Assembly (NCBI GenBank): GCA_030526885.1 | Contig: JAUNBV010000012.1 | Span: 1 to 21,433 of the forward strand | DNA from: Syntrophomonadaceae bacterium | GTDB taxonomy: Bacteria; Bacillota; Syntrophomonadia; Syntrophomonadales; Syntrophomonadaceae | Length of the DNA stretch: 21,433 nt | Direction of reading: 5' to 3' | Shown: piece by piece, positions 1 to 7,025 of the stretch | Layout: each line of letters starts with the position of its first letter | How positions within the stretch are numbered: the first letter of the stretch is position 1 | Translations under genes and position numbers: made by a program | Notes under the pieces: generated by a model | Databases searched by the model: none | What the model was told of the DNA's origin: nothing | Seen by the model: only the letters and a program-made list of their open reading frames with translations

Positions 1-263
1 CGGTGATCAACGGTCAGGATATCGAAGCGTTCGACATCTACATTAAGAAGCTGTACCCCGAACGTCAGAACGGCAAGGGGATGGTGATCCAGGTCACCGA
101 TTCGCGCCTGATAAGCATCAGCGGCGGCATTGTTCAGGGCATGTCGGGCAGCCCCATTATTCAGGATGAACGCATTGTGGGGGTGGTGACCCATGTCTTT
201 CTCAATGACCCCCTATCCGGTTACGGTATTTTTATCGACCAAATTTTAGCCAATGCCCCATGA
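1..263 (+). CDS. spoIVB: SpoIVB serine peptidase, C-terminal end (5' truncated by window)
   Basis: The visible frame holds the last 86 residues of an S55-family SpoIVB peptidase, and the start lies outside the window. It contains the hallmark GMSGSPII: the first serine of GMSGSP (visible residue 48) is the expected nucleophile, by analogy with GDSGGP in trypsin-like enzymes. GVVTHVFLNDPLSGYG follows and is the conserved end of the family. The GTG at position 3 is an internal Val codon, not a start. In known sporeformers SpoIVB is secreted from the forespore into the intermembrane space, where it cleaves SpoIVFA and so releases activation of pro-sigma-K. It stands directly before spo0A, the usual order in Bacilli and Clostridia. 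I see no clear terminator in the gap that follows. Confidence 0.93.
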   Translation, partial: VINGQDIEAFDIYIKKLYPERQNGKGMVIQVTDSRLISISGGIVQGMSGSPIIQDERIVGVVTHVFLNDPLSGYGIFIDQILANAP

Positions 264-439
264 GCATTTTATAGACAAAATTTTAACGACAAAATACGCT
301 TGGGCGACAGGTAAAAAATATGGATAGAATCGGATTTGGCGACTTGAGGATAGGTTGATTTTGCTCTGGGGTGATGCATTACCTTGTACTAATATCGCCG
401 AATATCGATTATATTTAATTTATTTGAAGAAATAAAAAT

Positions 440-467
440 AGAGGAAATAATTATTCTTACGTCGAAA
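440..467 (+). promoter_or_regulatory. Candidate sigma-H promoter of spo0A with overlapping 0A box
   Basis: Positions 440-448 read AGAGGAAAT, a full match to the B. subtilis sigma-H -35 consensus RNAGGAWWW. After a 12-nt spacer, 461-467 reads GTCGAAA, one mismatch from RNMGAAT. Positions 458-466 (TACGTCGAA) match the 0A box TTTGTCGAA at 7 of 9 bases and overlap the -10. B. subtilis spo0A has a sigma-H promoter controlled by 0A boxes, so the arrangement fits autoregulation. This is consensus matching by eye; the transcription start is unknown. Confidence 0.5.
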
Positions 468-546
468 TGAATGCCTCGGAAAGAACAATAAAATTTTATT
501 GTTTTTCGGGAGTGATATTAGAAGAAAAGGGGGGATATGTTTTTTT

Positions 547-1347
547 ATGTTAGCGAAGCGGAGTAGTATTAGGATGTTGATCGCAGATGACAATCGGGAA
601 TTCTGCAATGTGTTGAAAAGTTTCTTTGGGGGTAGTGAGGATTTTGAGTTGGCCGCTATATGCAATAATGGGTTGGAGGTCATCGAACAACTGGCTCAGT
701 TAGAGGTGGATGTGCTCATTCTGGATCTTATCATGCCTTATATGGACGGCATTGGGGTGCTGGAGAAACTGAACGAAAAGACCGATAAGGCGAGGCCTAA
801 AGTAATTATTCTTACAGCCTTCGGACAGGAAGGCGTCACTCAGAAAGCAGTTCGGTTGGGAGCGGATTATTACATACTCAAGCCGTTCGACCTGCAGGTG
901 TTGGCAGAGCGGGTTCGGCAGTTGGTAAGTAATGACAGTGGAATGAGTGAACAGGGCGCCCAGATATTTGTGGCGCCGAGAGTGCAGCAGCCTAAGAACT
1001 TGGAAGTTGAAGTGACCAAGATAATACATGAGATTGGGGTACCCGCTCATGTAAAGGGATACCAGTATTTGCGCGATGCCATCATACTGGTAGTCAATGA
1101 CATGAACTTTTTGGGGGCGGTAACTAAGGAATTATATCCTGCCATAGCGCTTAAGTACGATACCACTTCCAGCAGGGTGGAGAGGGCCATACGGCATGCT
1201 ATCGAGTTAGCTTGGGATCGCGGGGACATGGATAGGATGTATAGATTGTTTGGCTATACTATCAGCGGCGACAAAGGCAAGCCGACTAATTCCGAATTCA
1301 TTGCTATCATCGCGGATAAACTGCGCCTGGAGAGCAAGGCCGGTTAA
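547..1347 (+). CDS. spo0A: Sporulation master response regulator Spo0A
   Basis: A 266-residue Spo0A, essentially the length of the B. subtilis protein. The receiver domain (about residues 9-125) has the acidic pair D14-D15 in LIADDN, the phospho-acceptor D60 in LILDLIMPYMDG, T90 and K112 in LKPF. After a linker, the C-terminal Spo0A DNA-binding domain (about 150-260) carries the conserved EIGVPAHVKGYQYLR block and the SRVERAIRHAIELAW recognition helix. When phosphorylated it switches on sporulation genes and represses abrB-type genes. I chose the ATG at 547 because a purine-rich site (AAGGGGGG, about 527-534) sits 12 nt upstream and the length fits. A TTG at 499 would add 16 residues but lies upstream of that site, and an ATG at 574 would remove the start of the first beta strand. 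Its neighbour spoIVB confirms the assignment. Confidence 0.97.
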   Translation: MLAKRSSIRMLIADDNREFCNVLKSFFGGSEDFELAAICNNGLEVIEQLAQLEVDVLILDLIMPYMDGIGVLEKLNEKTDKARPKVIILTAFGQEGVTQKAVRLGADYYILKPFDLQVLAERVRQLVSNDSGMSEQGAQIFVAPRVQQPKNLEVEVTKIIHEIGVPAHVKGYQYLRDAIILVVNDMNFLGAVTKELYPAIALKYDTTSSRVERAIRHAIELAWDRGDMDRMYRLFGYTISGDKGKPTNSEFIAIIADKLRLESKAG

Positions 1348-1388
1348 TCCCGGAAACACACAGCGACAACGATATCAACCCAAAAACA

Positions 1389-1428
1389 ACTTGCCCGCCG
1401 GCACCAAATCCGGCGGGCAAGTCTTTTC
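1389..1428 (+). terminator. Rho-independent terminator after spo0A
   Basis: A perfect 13-bp inverted repeat, ACTTGCCCGCCGG (1389-1401) and its complement (1410-1422), encloses an 8-nt loop and is followed by CTTTTCC. It starts 41 nt after the spo0A stop, so spo0A transcription probably ends here and the next gene needs its own promoter. Confidence 0.85.
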
Positions 1429-1486
1429 CCGGCCCCGGAGGCGATAAGTCATGCGAAAGGGATGGGATGCAAGCAGGTTTTATTCG

Positions 1487-1495
1487 TGTTACAAT
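1487..1495 (+). promoter_or_regulatory. Candidate extended -10 promoter for the M20 peptidase gene
   Basis: TGTTACAAT matches the extended -10 pattern TGnTATAAT with one mismatch. No good -35 is visible at 17 nt. Transcription would begin near 1502, just before the GGGAG ribosome binding site (1516-1520) and the ATG at 1529. Its place right after a terminator supports it. Confidence 0.45.
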
Positions 1496-1528
1496 GATAA
1501 CACTACCAATAATATGGGAGATTTATTA

Positions 1529-2668
1529 ATGATAAACAAGGACAGGTTGCTCGACACTTTCATTGCCCTGACGGCGCTGGATTCGGAATCGCGGGCGGAA
1601 GCGCCCGTGCGGGATTATTTAATGAGATGGTTTAAGGGGCGGGCCGAATCCCTGGAGGAAGATTCCGCCGCGGCGGCGGTGAATGGCAATTGCGGCAATG
1701 TGCTGGTGCGCCTCCCCGGTTCGGGCGGGGGGCGGCCCTTGCTGTTTTCCTGTCACATGGATACGGTGAAGCCGGGACGGGGAATAAAAGCCGCTCTGGA
1801 CTCCGATAACATCATTCGTGGCGCCGGGGATACGATTCTGGGCAGCGACGACAAGGCCGGCATCGCGGCGATATTGGAAGCGGTAACCGTGATGGAGGAG
1901 CAGGGGATTAAGCATCCGCCGCTGGAACTGTTGTTTACCGTTTGTGAGGAGCAGGGCTTACTGGGGGCGCGCCATTTCGATTTGGACACATTGCGCTCCG
2001 CTATGGGTTTCGTATTGGACAGCAGCGGCGCTCCCGGCAGTATCGTGGTGCAGTCGCCGTCGCAGTATGAACTGAACTATTATGTCACCGGCAAAGCCGC
2101 CCATGCCGGGATGTGCCCCGAGATGGGCCTTAACGCCATCCAGGTGATGGCCCAGGCGCTGGCCAAGATGCCGTGCGGCCGGGTGGATGAGGAGACGACC
2201 TGTAATTTTGGGATGATAGAAGGCGGGCAAGCCCGTAATGCGGTGGCTGCCGAGTGCCATGTAAAAGGCGAAGCCCGCAGCCTGAAACCGGAAAAACTGG
2301 AGCGGCTGGCCGATGAATTGAGCCGCATCTTTACCGACACGGTGACGGCTGCCGGAGCCCAGGGCCTGGTGGAACGGGTGCTGCTCTATTCCGCGGTGGA
2401 CTACGACCCGGAGGCGGAGGTGGTGAAGCTGGCCTCCCAAGCCGCAGCCGGCCTGGGGTTGCCGGTAAGCCTGGACAAAACCGGCGGCGGCAGCGATGCT
2501 TCCGTCATTAACCGGCGGATACCCTGCGTAAACTTAGGCATCGGCATGAGCGCGGTGCATACCGTGGAGGAGTACATCAGTTGGGATGATATGGCGGATG
2601 TGGCGCGCTGGATAGTTGCCATCGTTCGATTGGCGGGCAGCGATGAAGCCGTTAATCCGGTTGGTTAA
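1529..2668 (+). CDS. M20 family metallopeptidase, PepT-like (YqjE-type)
   Basis: A 379-residue di-zinc peptidase of the M20 family, nearest to the 'peptidase T-like' group (B. subtilis YqjE type), which is predicted to cut short peptides in the cytoplasm. Expected metal and catalytic residues are visible: H76 and D78 in SCHMDTV, the bridging Asp in GSDDKAG (107/108), the Glu pair E140-E141 in CEEQGLLGA, D164 in VLDSSG, and a C-terminal His in AVHTVEEYIS. The dimerisation domain lies between, around AHAGMCPEMGLNAI. The start at 1529 is 8 nt after GGGAG. An upstream ATG at 1514 overlaps that site, and the longer frame from 1451 adds residues without family character. It probably has its own promoter after the spo0A terminator. 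The 3' end overlaps a small possible gene on the other strand. Confidence 0.9.
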   Translation: MINKDRLLDTFIALTALDSESRAEAPVRDYLMRWFKGRAESLEEDSAAAAVNGNCGNVLVRLPGSGGGRPLLFSCHMDTVKPGRGIKAALDSDNIIRGAGDTILGSDDKAGIAAILEAVTVMEEQGIKHPPLELLFTVCEEQGLLGARHFDLDTLRSAMGFVLDSSGAPGSIVVQSPSQYELNYYVTGKAAHAGMCPEMGLNAIQVMAQALAKMPCGRVDEETTCNFGMIEGGQARNAVAAECHVKGEARSLKPEKLERLADELSRIFTDTVTAAGAQGLVERVLLYSAVDYDPEAEVVKLASQAAAGLGLPVSLDKTGGGSDASVINRRIPCVNLGIGMSAVHTVEEYISWDDMADVARWIVAIVRLAGSDEAVNPVG

Positions 2669-2780
2669 GCTGGCGCAGCAGGTATTCCAGCAGCGTCATT
2701 TCCGGGGGCCAGCCACGAAAAAGCTGGGGCAGATCGCGGATTTTGCCGCAAAATATGAAACTGTATATCACGGGTTGCAA
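2652..2780 (-). CDS. Possible 42-residue small protein (TTG start, strong RBS)
   Basis: The minus strand has a TTG codon 6 nt after a perfect GGAGGTG (plus positions 2787-2793), opening a frame for MQPVIYSFIFCGKIRDLPQL followed by FRGWPPEMTLLEYLLRQLNQ and PD. The composition (amphipathic, LLEYLLRQL helix at the end) looks protein-like, unlike most shadow frames. I do not recognise a family. It fills the gap between the M20 peptidase and the Nudix gene on the opposite strand and overlaps the last 17 nt of the peptidase gene. A 7-bp stem (CTCCGGC 2790-2796 with GCCGGAG 2809-2815) covers the ribosome binding site and could restrict translation. The main doubts are the TTG start and the antisense position. 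Confidence 0.35.
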   Translation of the reverse strand: MQPVIYSFIFCGKIRDLPQLFRGWPPEMTLLEYLLRQLNQPD

Positions 2781-2841
2781 AAATAACACCTCCGGCTTAG
2801 AGTATGATGCCGGAGCCAAAAATATACGGGGCGGTGGCGCT

Positions 2842-3381
2842 ATGGAGCAAAGGGAAATCAAGATTGACAGCCAGGAGATATATGACGGGCGTATCCTGCG
2901 CCTGCGGGTGGATGAAGTGGAGCTGCCCAACGGCAGGGCGGGGCGGCGGGAAGTGGTGGAACATGGCGAAGCGGTGGCGGTGGTGGCGCTGGATGAAAGC
3001 CAAAATATTATCCTCATCCGGCAGTATCGCTATGCTACCGGTCAACAGCTGTTGGAGATACCCGCCGGTCTGATGGAAGCGGGGGAGGAACCGCTGGCCG
3101 CGGCGCAGCGCGAGTTGGAGGAGGAGACCGGCCTATGCGCCAAGCATTGGGAGCAACTGAGTTGTTTTTACAGCAGCCCCGGCTTTTGCGACGAGCGCAT
3201 CTATCTCTATCTGGCCACCGGGCTTTACCCCGGGCAAGAAAACCCTGATGAGGACGAATTTATCGAGACCGTGAGTTTTCCGCTGTCCCGGGCGGCGCAG
3301 ATGATGCAAGCGGGCGACCTGTATGATGGCAAGACCATCACCGGCATCGCGCTGGCCGCGCTGCGTTACCTGCCCCGATGA
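2842..3381 (+). CDS. nudF: Nudix hydrolase, ADP-ribose pyrophosphatase (NudF-like)
   Basis: A 179-residue Nudix protein, close to B. subtilis NudF in length. The Nudix box GX5EX7REUXEEXGU is complete at residues 76-98 (GLMEAGEE...RELEEETGL) and supplies the metal-binding glutamates. The N-terminal part (YDGRILRLRVDEVELPNG, then REVVEHGEAVAVVAL and IRQYRY) is the usual ADP-ribose diphosphatase arrangement, hydrolysing ADP-ribose to AMP and ribose 5-phosphate. The ATG at 2842 matches the family N-terminus, whereas the longer frame from 2743 adds unrelated residues. A modest GGGG lies at 2828-2831. The stop overlaps the next start by ATGA, so the two genes are probably translationally coupled. 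Substrate specificity is inferred from the family. Confidence 0.9.
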   Translation: MEQREIKIDSQEIYDGRILRLRVDEVELPNGRAGRREVVEHGEAVAVVALDESQNIILIRQYRYATGQQLLEIPAGLMEAGEEPLAAAQRELEEETGLCAKHWEQLSCFYSSPGFCDERIYLYLATGLYPGQENPDEDEFIETVSFPLSRAAQMMQAGDLYDGKTITGIALAALRYLPR

Positions 3382-4508
3382 GGGAATTTAACGCGGACCT
3401 GCATATCCATATCGGTTCCGCCGGCGGTCATCCGGTGAAAATCACCGCCTCCCGCGCGCTCACGCTGGAACAGGTGCTGTTTAGCGCCGCTCCCCGCAAG
3501 GGCATCCATATCGCGGGAGTGGTTGACGCCGCCAGCACTCTGGTGAGCGCGGAAATCGAAAGATTGCTTAAAACCGGCTTTTTGGCGGATAACGGCGTTT
3601 TGCTGATTGCCGGGTCGGAGGTGGAATGCCGCGAAGGGGCGCATGTTATCGCCTATCTGCCCGGTCTTTACGCTCTTGGCCAGTGGCAGGATTTCATCCG
3701 CAGGCACCTGAAAAACATGCGGCTTTCCACCCAAAAGGCTGATGTCCCCATGGCGGAACTGATGCGCGTGTGTGGGCAATGGGGCGGGATATTCTGCCCC
3801 GCCCATGTCTTTACCCCGCATAAAGGGGCTTACGGCTGTGCGGCGGAACGCCTGGCCGATTTACTGGGGGAACAATTGGCGGAGTTGAAAGTCATAGAAT
3901 TGGGCTTGAGCGCCGACACCGCCATGGCGGGGTTGATATCCGAATGCGACCGTTTTACCCCGCTGTCCAACTCCGATGCCCATTCCGCCGATAAGGTAGG
4001 CCGAGAATATAATTTGCTGGAGTTGGAACAATTGAGCTTCAGGGCGCTGAAAAACGCGCTGGAAGGAAGCGGGCCCGGCGGCCTTAAGGCCAATTACGGC
4101 ATGGACCCGCGGATGGGCAAGTATCATCGCAGTTATTGCCCGCGCTGCGGCCATATGGCCGATGCCGCACAGAGCGTGCGCCGCTGTCCGGCTTGCGGCA
4201 ATGAGGGTATAGTTATGGGCGTGTGGGACCGCATCCTTCAGATTCGCGACCGAGAGGCCGCCTTAGGGCCGGTGGAGCGCAACTATCGCTACCGGGTACC
4301 GCTCAGCGCCTTGCCCGGCGTTGGCCCCAAGGCGCAAAACGCCCTGCTGGCGGCGGGCAGCGAGATCGAGGTGCTGGAAGCTATGGAGCCCGCGCTGATC
4401 GCCGACCTGGTAAACCCCAAAGCGGCCGCGCACATCAGCGCCATGCGCAGCGGCAGATTGCGTATCAGCCCCGGCGGCGGAGGGAAATATGGGCGGGTGT
4501 TGCCATAA
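3378..4508 (+). CDS. EndoQ-like PHP-domain endonuclease (TIGR00375 type)
   Basis: A 376-residue PHP-superfamily protein with the order seen in endonuclease Q. The metal-binding PHP domain (about residues 1-235) has DLHIH (7-11), H143 in PAHVFTP and NSDAHS with D200/H202. A zinc finger follows with C254/C257 and C270/C273. The C-terminal segment has a helix-hairpin-helix-like LPGVGPKAQNALL (312-324). EndoQ enzymes of archaea and some Bacillales and Clostridia nick DNA 5' to deaminated bases (uracil, hypoxanthine, xanthine) and AP sites. One PHP motif reads GVVDAAS, where I recall Bacillus relatives having VIDCHS, so one ligand may differ; that comparison is from memory. The start overlaps the nudF stop by ATGA, which fixes it and suggests joint expression. 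Pairing with a Nudix enzyme fits nucleotide and DNA damage control, but that is inference. Confidence 0.82.
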   Translation: MREFNADLHIHIGSAGGHPVKITASRALTLEQVLFSAAPRKGIHIAGVVDAASTLVSAEIERLLKTGFLADNGVLLIAGSEVECREGAHVIAYLPGLYALGQWQDFIRRHLKNMRLSTQKADVPMAELMRVCGQWGGIFCPAHVFTPHKGAYGCAAERLADLLGEQLAELKVIELGLSADTAMAGLISECDRFTPLSNSDAHSADKVGREYNLLELEQLSFRALKNALEGSGPGGLKANYGMDPRMGKYHRSYCPRCGHMADAAQSVRRCPACGNEGIVMGVWDRILQIRDREAALGPVERNYRYRVPLSALPGVGPKAQNALLAAGSEIEVLEAMEPALIADLVNPKAAAHISAMRSGRLRISPGGGGKYGRVLP

Positions 4509-4585
4509 TAATGTAGCGCAGATACTGTAAGCTTGGACGGGATTTCGTTGTATTACAGACATGAAGAACGATAGGGGAGAGTAAC

Positions 4586-5489
4586 ATGAAGGTTAAACTA
4601 AGCCGGTACATACTACCGCTGATGATAGCTCTGCTGTTGGCCCTGTGCGGCTGCGGCAACGACGCGCTGCCCGACGAATCGCCGCTGGAGCCGGTGGTGA
4701 GCTTGCCCGAACCGGCAATCGAGCCGGCAGCGGAAGCCACGCCCCCCCACCCCGGTTTCGGCCATAGAGGCCACGCCCCCCATCCCGTCCACGGTGGCGG
4801 ACAACGCCACCTCCGCCAGCTATTCGTGGTCCTTCGTGCGCAACAGTGAGCATAAACCGCCCGGCATCCCGGCGGCGGCGGCAGAACTGCTGGCGGCTTA
4901 CCCCGCGCTCTATCTGGGCGATGCCTCTCAAAACCAAGTTTACCTGACCTTTGACTGCGGCTATGAGCTGGGCTATGCCCCCGCGGTGCTGGATACGTTG
5001 GCGGCCCACGACGTGCCGGCGCTGTTTTTTCTCACCGGACACTACGTGACCAGCCAGCCCGACCTGGTGTTGCGCATGCGGGACGAAGGCCATATGCTGG
5101 GCAACCATACTTATAACCATCCCGACCCCACCGCCATTGCCCGCGAAGAACTGGCCCGGGAGTTGGAAAGCCTTAATACCGCCTGTATCGCGCTTACCGG
5201 ACAGCCGCTGGAGCCGTATATGCGTCCGCCGGCGGGCAAGTTTTCGGCGCAGAGCCTGCGCTGGACCGGGGAGCTGGGCTATACCAGCGTGTTCTGGAGC
5301 ATGGCCTTCCACGACTGGGACCCCAATGACCAGCCCGGCGCGGACTGGGTCTACCAGCACGTTACGGCCAACATCCACCCCGGGGCGGTGATTCTGCTGC
5401 ACATCGTGTCGCAAAGCGACACGGAAGCTTTGGAGCGCATCATCATCGACCTAAAAGCCCAGGGCTATACCTTTGCGGCTTTGCAGTAG
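4586..5489 (+). CDS. PdaA-like polysaccharide deacetylase lipoprotein, frameshifted at C7
   Basis: Two adjoining frames make one protein. The first (from ATG 4586, 6 nt after AGGGGAG) gives a lipoprotein signal with lipobox LCGC and a Pro/Glu-rich linker. The second, running through 4794-5489, gives the NodB-type catalytic domain. They join if the C7 run at 4742-4748 is read as six C, giving a 300-residue product whose linker repeats EATPP neatly. Catalytic motifs: YLTFDCGYELGY (the usual second Asp is Cys; PdaA-type enzymes have Asn or Cys), the metal site in GNHTYNHPD, MRPPAGKFS, FHDWD and ILLHIVS. PdaA removes acetyl from N-acetylmuramic acid so that muramic delta-lactam forms in the spore cortex, and WSFVRNSEHKPP before the domain is also PdaA-like. 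The frame break may be a sequencing error, a real mutation or slippage. As read, the normal product would end at 4849. Confidence 0.82.
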
Positions 5490-5542
5490 CGCCCTATTAC
5501 AGCATGCTTTAAAGCCCTGCCGCAGCAGAGTGCCGACCAGGT

Positions 5543-5722
5543 TTATTTCGGTTCGTACACGCAGCGCTTGGGGGAATGGATTTTGCCCTCCTCCTTCAAA
5601 ACCTTGATGGCCTTGTCCACCTCTTTTTTGTCCAGGCCGGTGGCCAGGGCGATATCCTTGGCCCCTACCGGCTGGCCCGCCTCCGCAAATGCCTTCAGCA
5701 CCTTTGCTTCATTACCCATCAT
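5543..5722 (-). CDS. Small winged-helix DNA-binding-like protein, 59 residues
   Basis: A short minus-strand gene with a perfect AGGAGG (plus 5728-5733), 5 nt before the first of two consecutive ATG codons; the second, at 5719, has the better 8-nt spacing. The product begins MMGNEAKVLKAFAEAGQPVG and ends KRCVYEPK. It shows a compact helix-turn-helix pattern (AKDIALATGLDKKEVDKAIK as the HTH pair, then VLKEEGKIHSPKRCVYEP as the wing). Small free-standing proteins of this type occur widely in Clostridia; their targets are not known to me. It begins 37 nt after the crotonase stop on the same strand, so the two are probably cotranscribed. It converges on the deacetylase gene. Confidence 0.8.
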   Translation of the reverse strand: MMGNEAKVLKAFAEAGQPVGAKDIALATGLDKKEVDKAIKVLKEEGKIHSPKRCVYEPK

Positions 5723-5759
5723 TGACGCCTCCTGTACATGCTAAAATTTTGTTAACCCC

Positions 5760-6569
5760 TTAATAGCCCTTAAACTCCGGTTCCCGCTTCTCCTGCATGG
5801 CTTTCATTAACTCCTTGAAATCGCGCCCCAAGGTGCAAAAAGCCATGTTGTCGGCCTCGGCCTGGAAGTAGGTATCCAGCGTGTAGTCCTGCATGCGGTT
5901 GGATATCTGCTTGATTTGACTGAGGGCTAAGGGCGGCTTGGCGGCCAGCTTGCGCGCCAAAGCCATACCCGCCTCCAGCGCGGTGCCCTTGGGGGCCACC
6001 TGATACACCAGCCCCAGTTCCTTGGCCTGCTGGGCCGAGAGGGGGTCGCCCTGCATGGCGATAGCCTTGGCCTGCATCGGGCCCACCAGGCGCTGCAGCG
6101 CGTACAGCCCCCCGGTGTCCGGTATCAAGCCGTAATCCACAAAAATTTCCACGAACGAAGCCTTCTCGTCCGCGATCAGGATATCGGTGGAAAAGGCCAG
6201 GCTGGCTCCGGCGCCGATACACTTGCGTTCCGCCACCCCAATCACCGGTACCCTGAGATAATACAGGCGGCGCATCATATTGCCTATCTCCTGCATGATC
6301 TCCCGGCATTCGGTCACATTTTTCGCCAGTTTGGAGGCAATGATATCCAGCGAACCGGGCCCGAAGGAAATGGGGCCTTCCCCGTGCAGCACCGCCACGA
6401 AAATGTCCTTGTCATACTGGATATCTTCCAGCGCGGCGGTAAGCTGATCCACGCTTTGCTCGGTGACGCGATTCCAGTCCTCGGCGTTGCACAGGGTGAT
6501 TACCGCAATGTGGTCCTGCTTTTCCACTCGCACCACTTGCTCATATTTCGATTCATAATTATGATACAT
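5760..6569 (-). CDS. Enoyl-CoA hydratase/isomerase (crotonase) family protein
   Basis: A 269-residue crotonase-fold protein starting at an ATG 5 nt after AAAGGAGT. The two oxyanion-hole segments are visible as GEGPISFGPGSLD (63-75) and CIGAGASLAFSTD (117-129), and ASFVEIFVDYGLIPDTGG (137-154) follows. Aligned by eye to rat enoyl-CoA hydratase, both catalytic glutamates are missing: the Glu144 position falls on S123 and the Glu164 position on F143. D151 in PDTGG instead lines up with the Asp used by PaaG-type isomerases and 4-chlorobenzoyl-CoA dehalogenase. A CoA-thioester isomerase or related activity is therefore more likely than plain hydration, but the substrate cannot be told. No other fatty-acid genes are nearby. 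The small winged-helix gene follows in the same direction. Confidence 0.85.
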   Translation of the reverse strand: MYHNYESKYEQVVRVEKQDHIAVITLCNAEDWNRVTEQSVDQLTAALEDIQYDKDIFVAVLHGEGPISFGPGSLDIIASKLAKNVTECREIMQEIGNMMRRLYYLRVPVIGVAERKCIGAGASLAFSTDILIADEKASFVEIFVDYGLIPDTGGLYALQRLVGPMQAKAIAMQGDPLSAQQAKELGLVYQVAPKGTALEAGMALARKLAAKPPLALSQIKQISNRMQDYTLDTYFQAEADNMAFCTLGRDFKELMKAMQEKREPEFKGY

Positions 6570-6622
6570 AGAGCCACTCCTTTCAAAAATGATCTATAAC
6601 TGTCCCCAGCCCCGGGTTTAAG

Positions 6623-6817
6623 TCGTCAATGGCACAGCGGCACGAAGCCCGCAAGACTTGCGCCGCAAGGCTTGCTGTGCAAATTATACCATGAGCAAAA
6701 ATGCTTGCTGGCAAGGGCTTTTTTGCGAAGCCGTCAATAGCACAGCCGCGTGCGAAGCGCGGGCCGGGCGAAGCCCGCAAGACTTGCGCCGCAAGGCTTG
6801 CTGTGCAAATTATACCA
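6623..6817. repeat. Interspersed repeat, partial plus full tandem copy
   Basis: Two tandem units. The partial one (6623-6691) and the end of the full one (6683-6817) share about 50 identical bases, from CGAAGCCCGCAAGACTTGCG through AAATTATACCAT (about 6643-6692 and 6770-6819). The full unit begins ATTATACCATGAGC, forms a hairpin from GCAAAAATGCTTGC and GCAAGGGCTTTTTTGC (6694-6725), continues GCCGTCAATAGCACAGCCGC and ends again in ATTATACCA. A third, diverged copy lies at 9760-9876. On the minus strand each ATTATACCA reads TGGTATAAT, a perfect extended -10. No transposase is present, so it is a MITE- or REP-like non-coding element. Confidence 0.75.
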
Positions 6818-7025
6818 TACCCGCCCCAAGCAGGGCAAAAAGCGCGGCCATCGCCACAGAGCATCAAGGCGAATGCCCGCTTATTGCTCCGGCCGCCGCC
6901 TTTATGGCGAACGGCGATCTTTTGACCTTAGCCCTCTCTTTCATGGCAAACGGCCGCTGTTTTTAGTCAGGCGGCCGTGTTGGGGGGAGGGGTATTAATC
7001 TCAATTCTGCGCGGGAGGCGGTTAT

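Noticed and set aside
4593..5414. 273-codon minus-strand frame opposite the deacetylase
   Set aside because: The plus-strand frames carry all deacetylase motifs; this frame shows only composition-driven Arg/Gly/His-rich sequence.
6623..6817. CRISPR array
   Set aside because: Only two units, long and containing hairpins, no uniform spacers; another copy lies elsewhere as a dispersed repeat.
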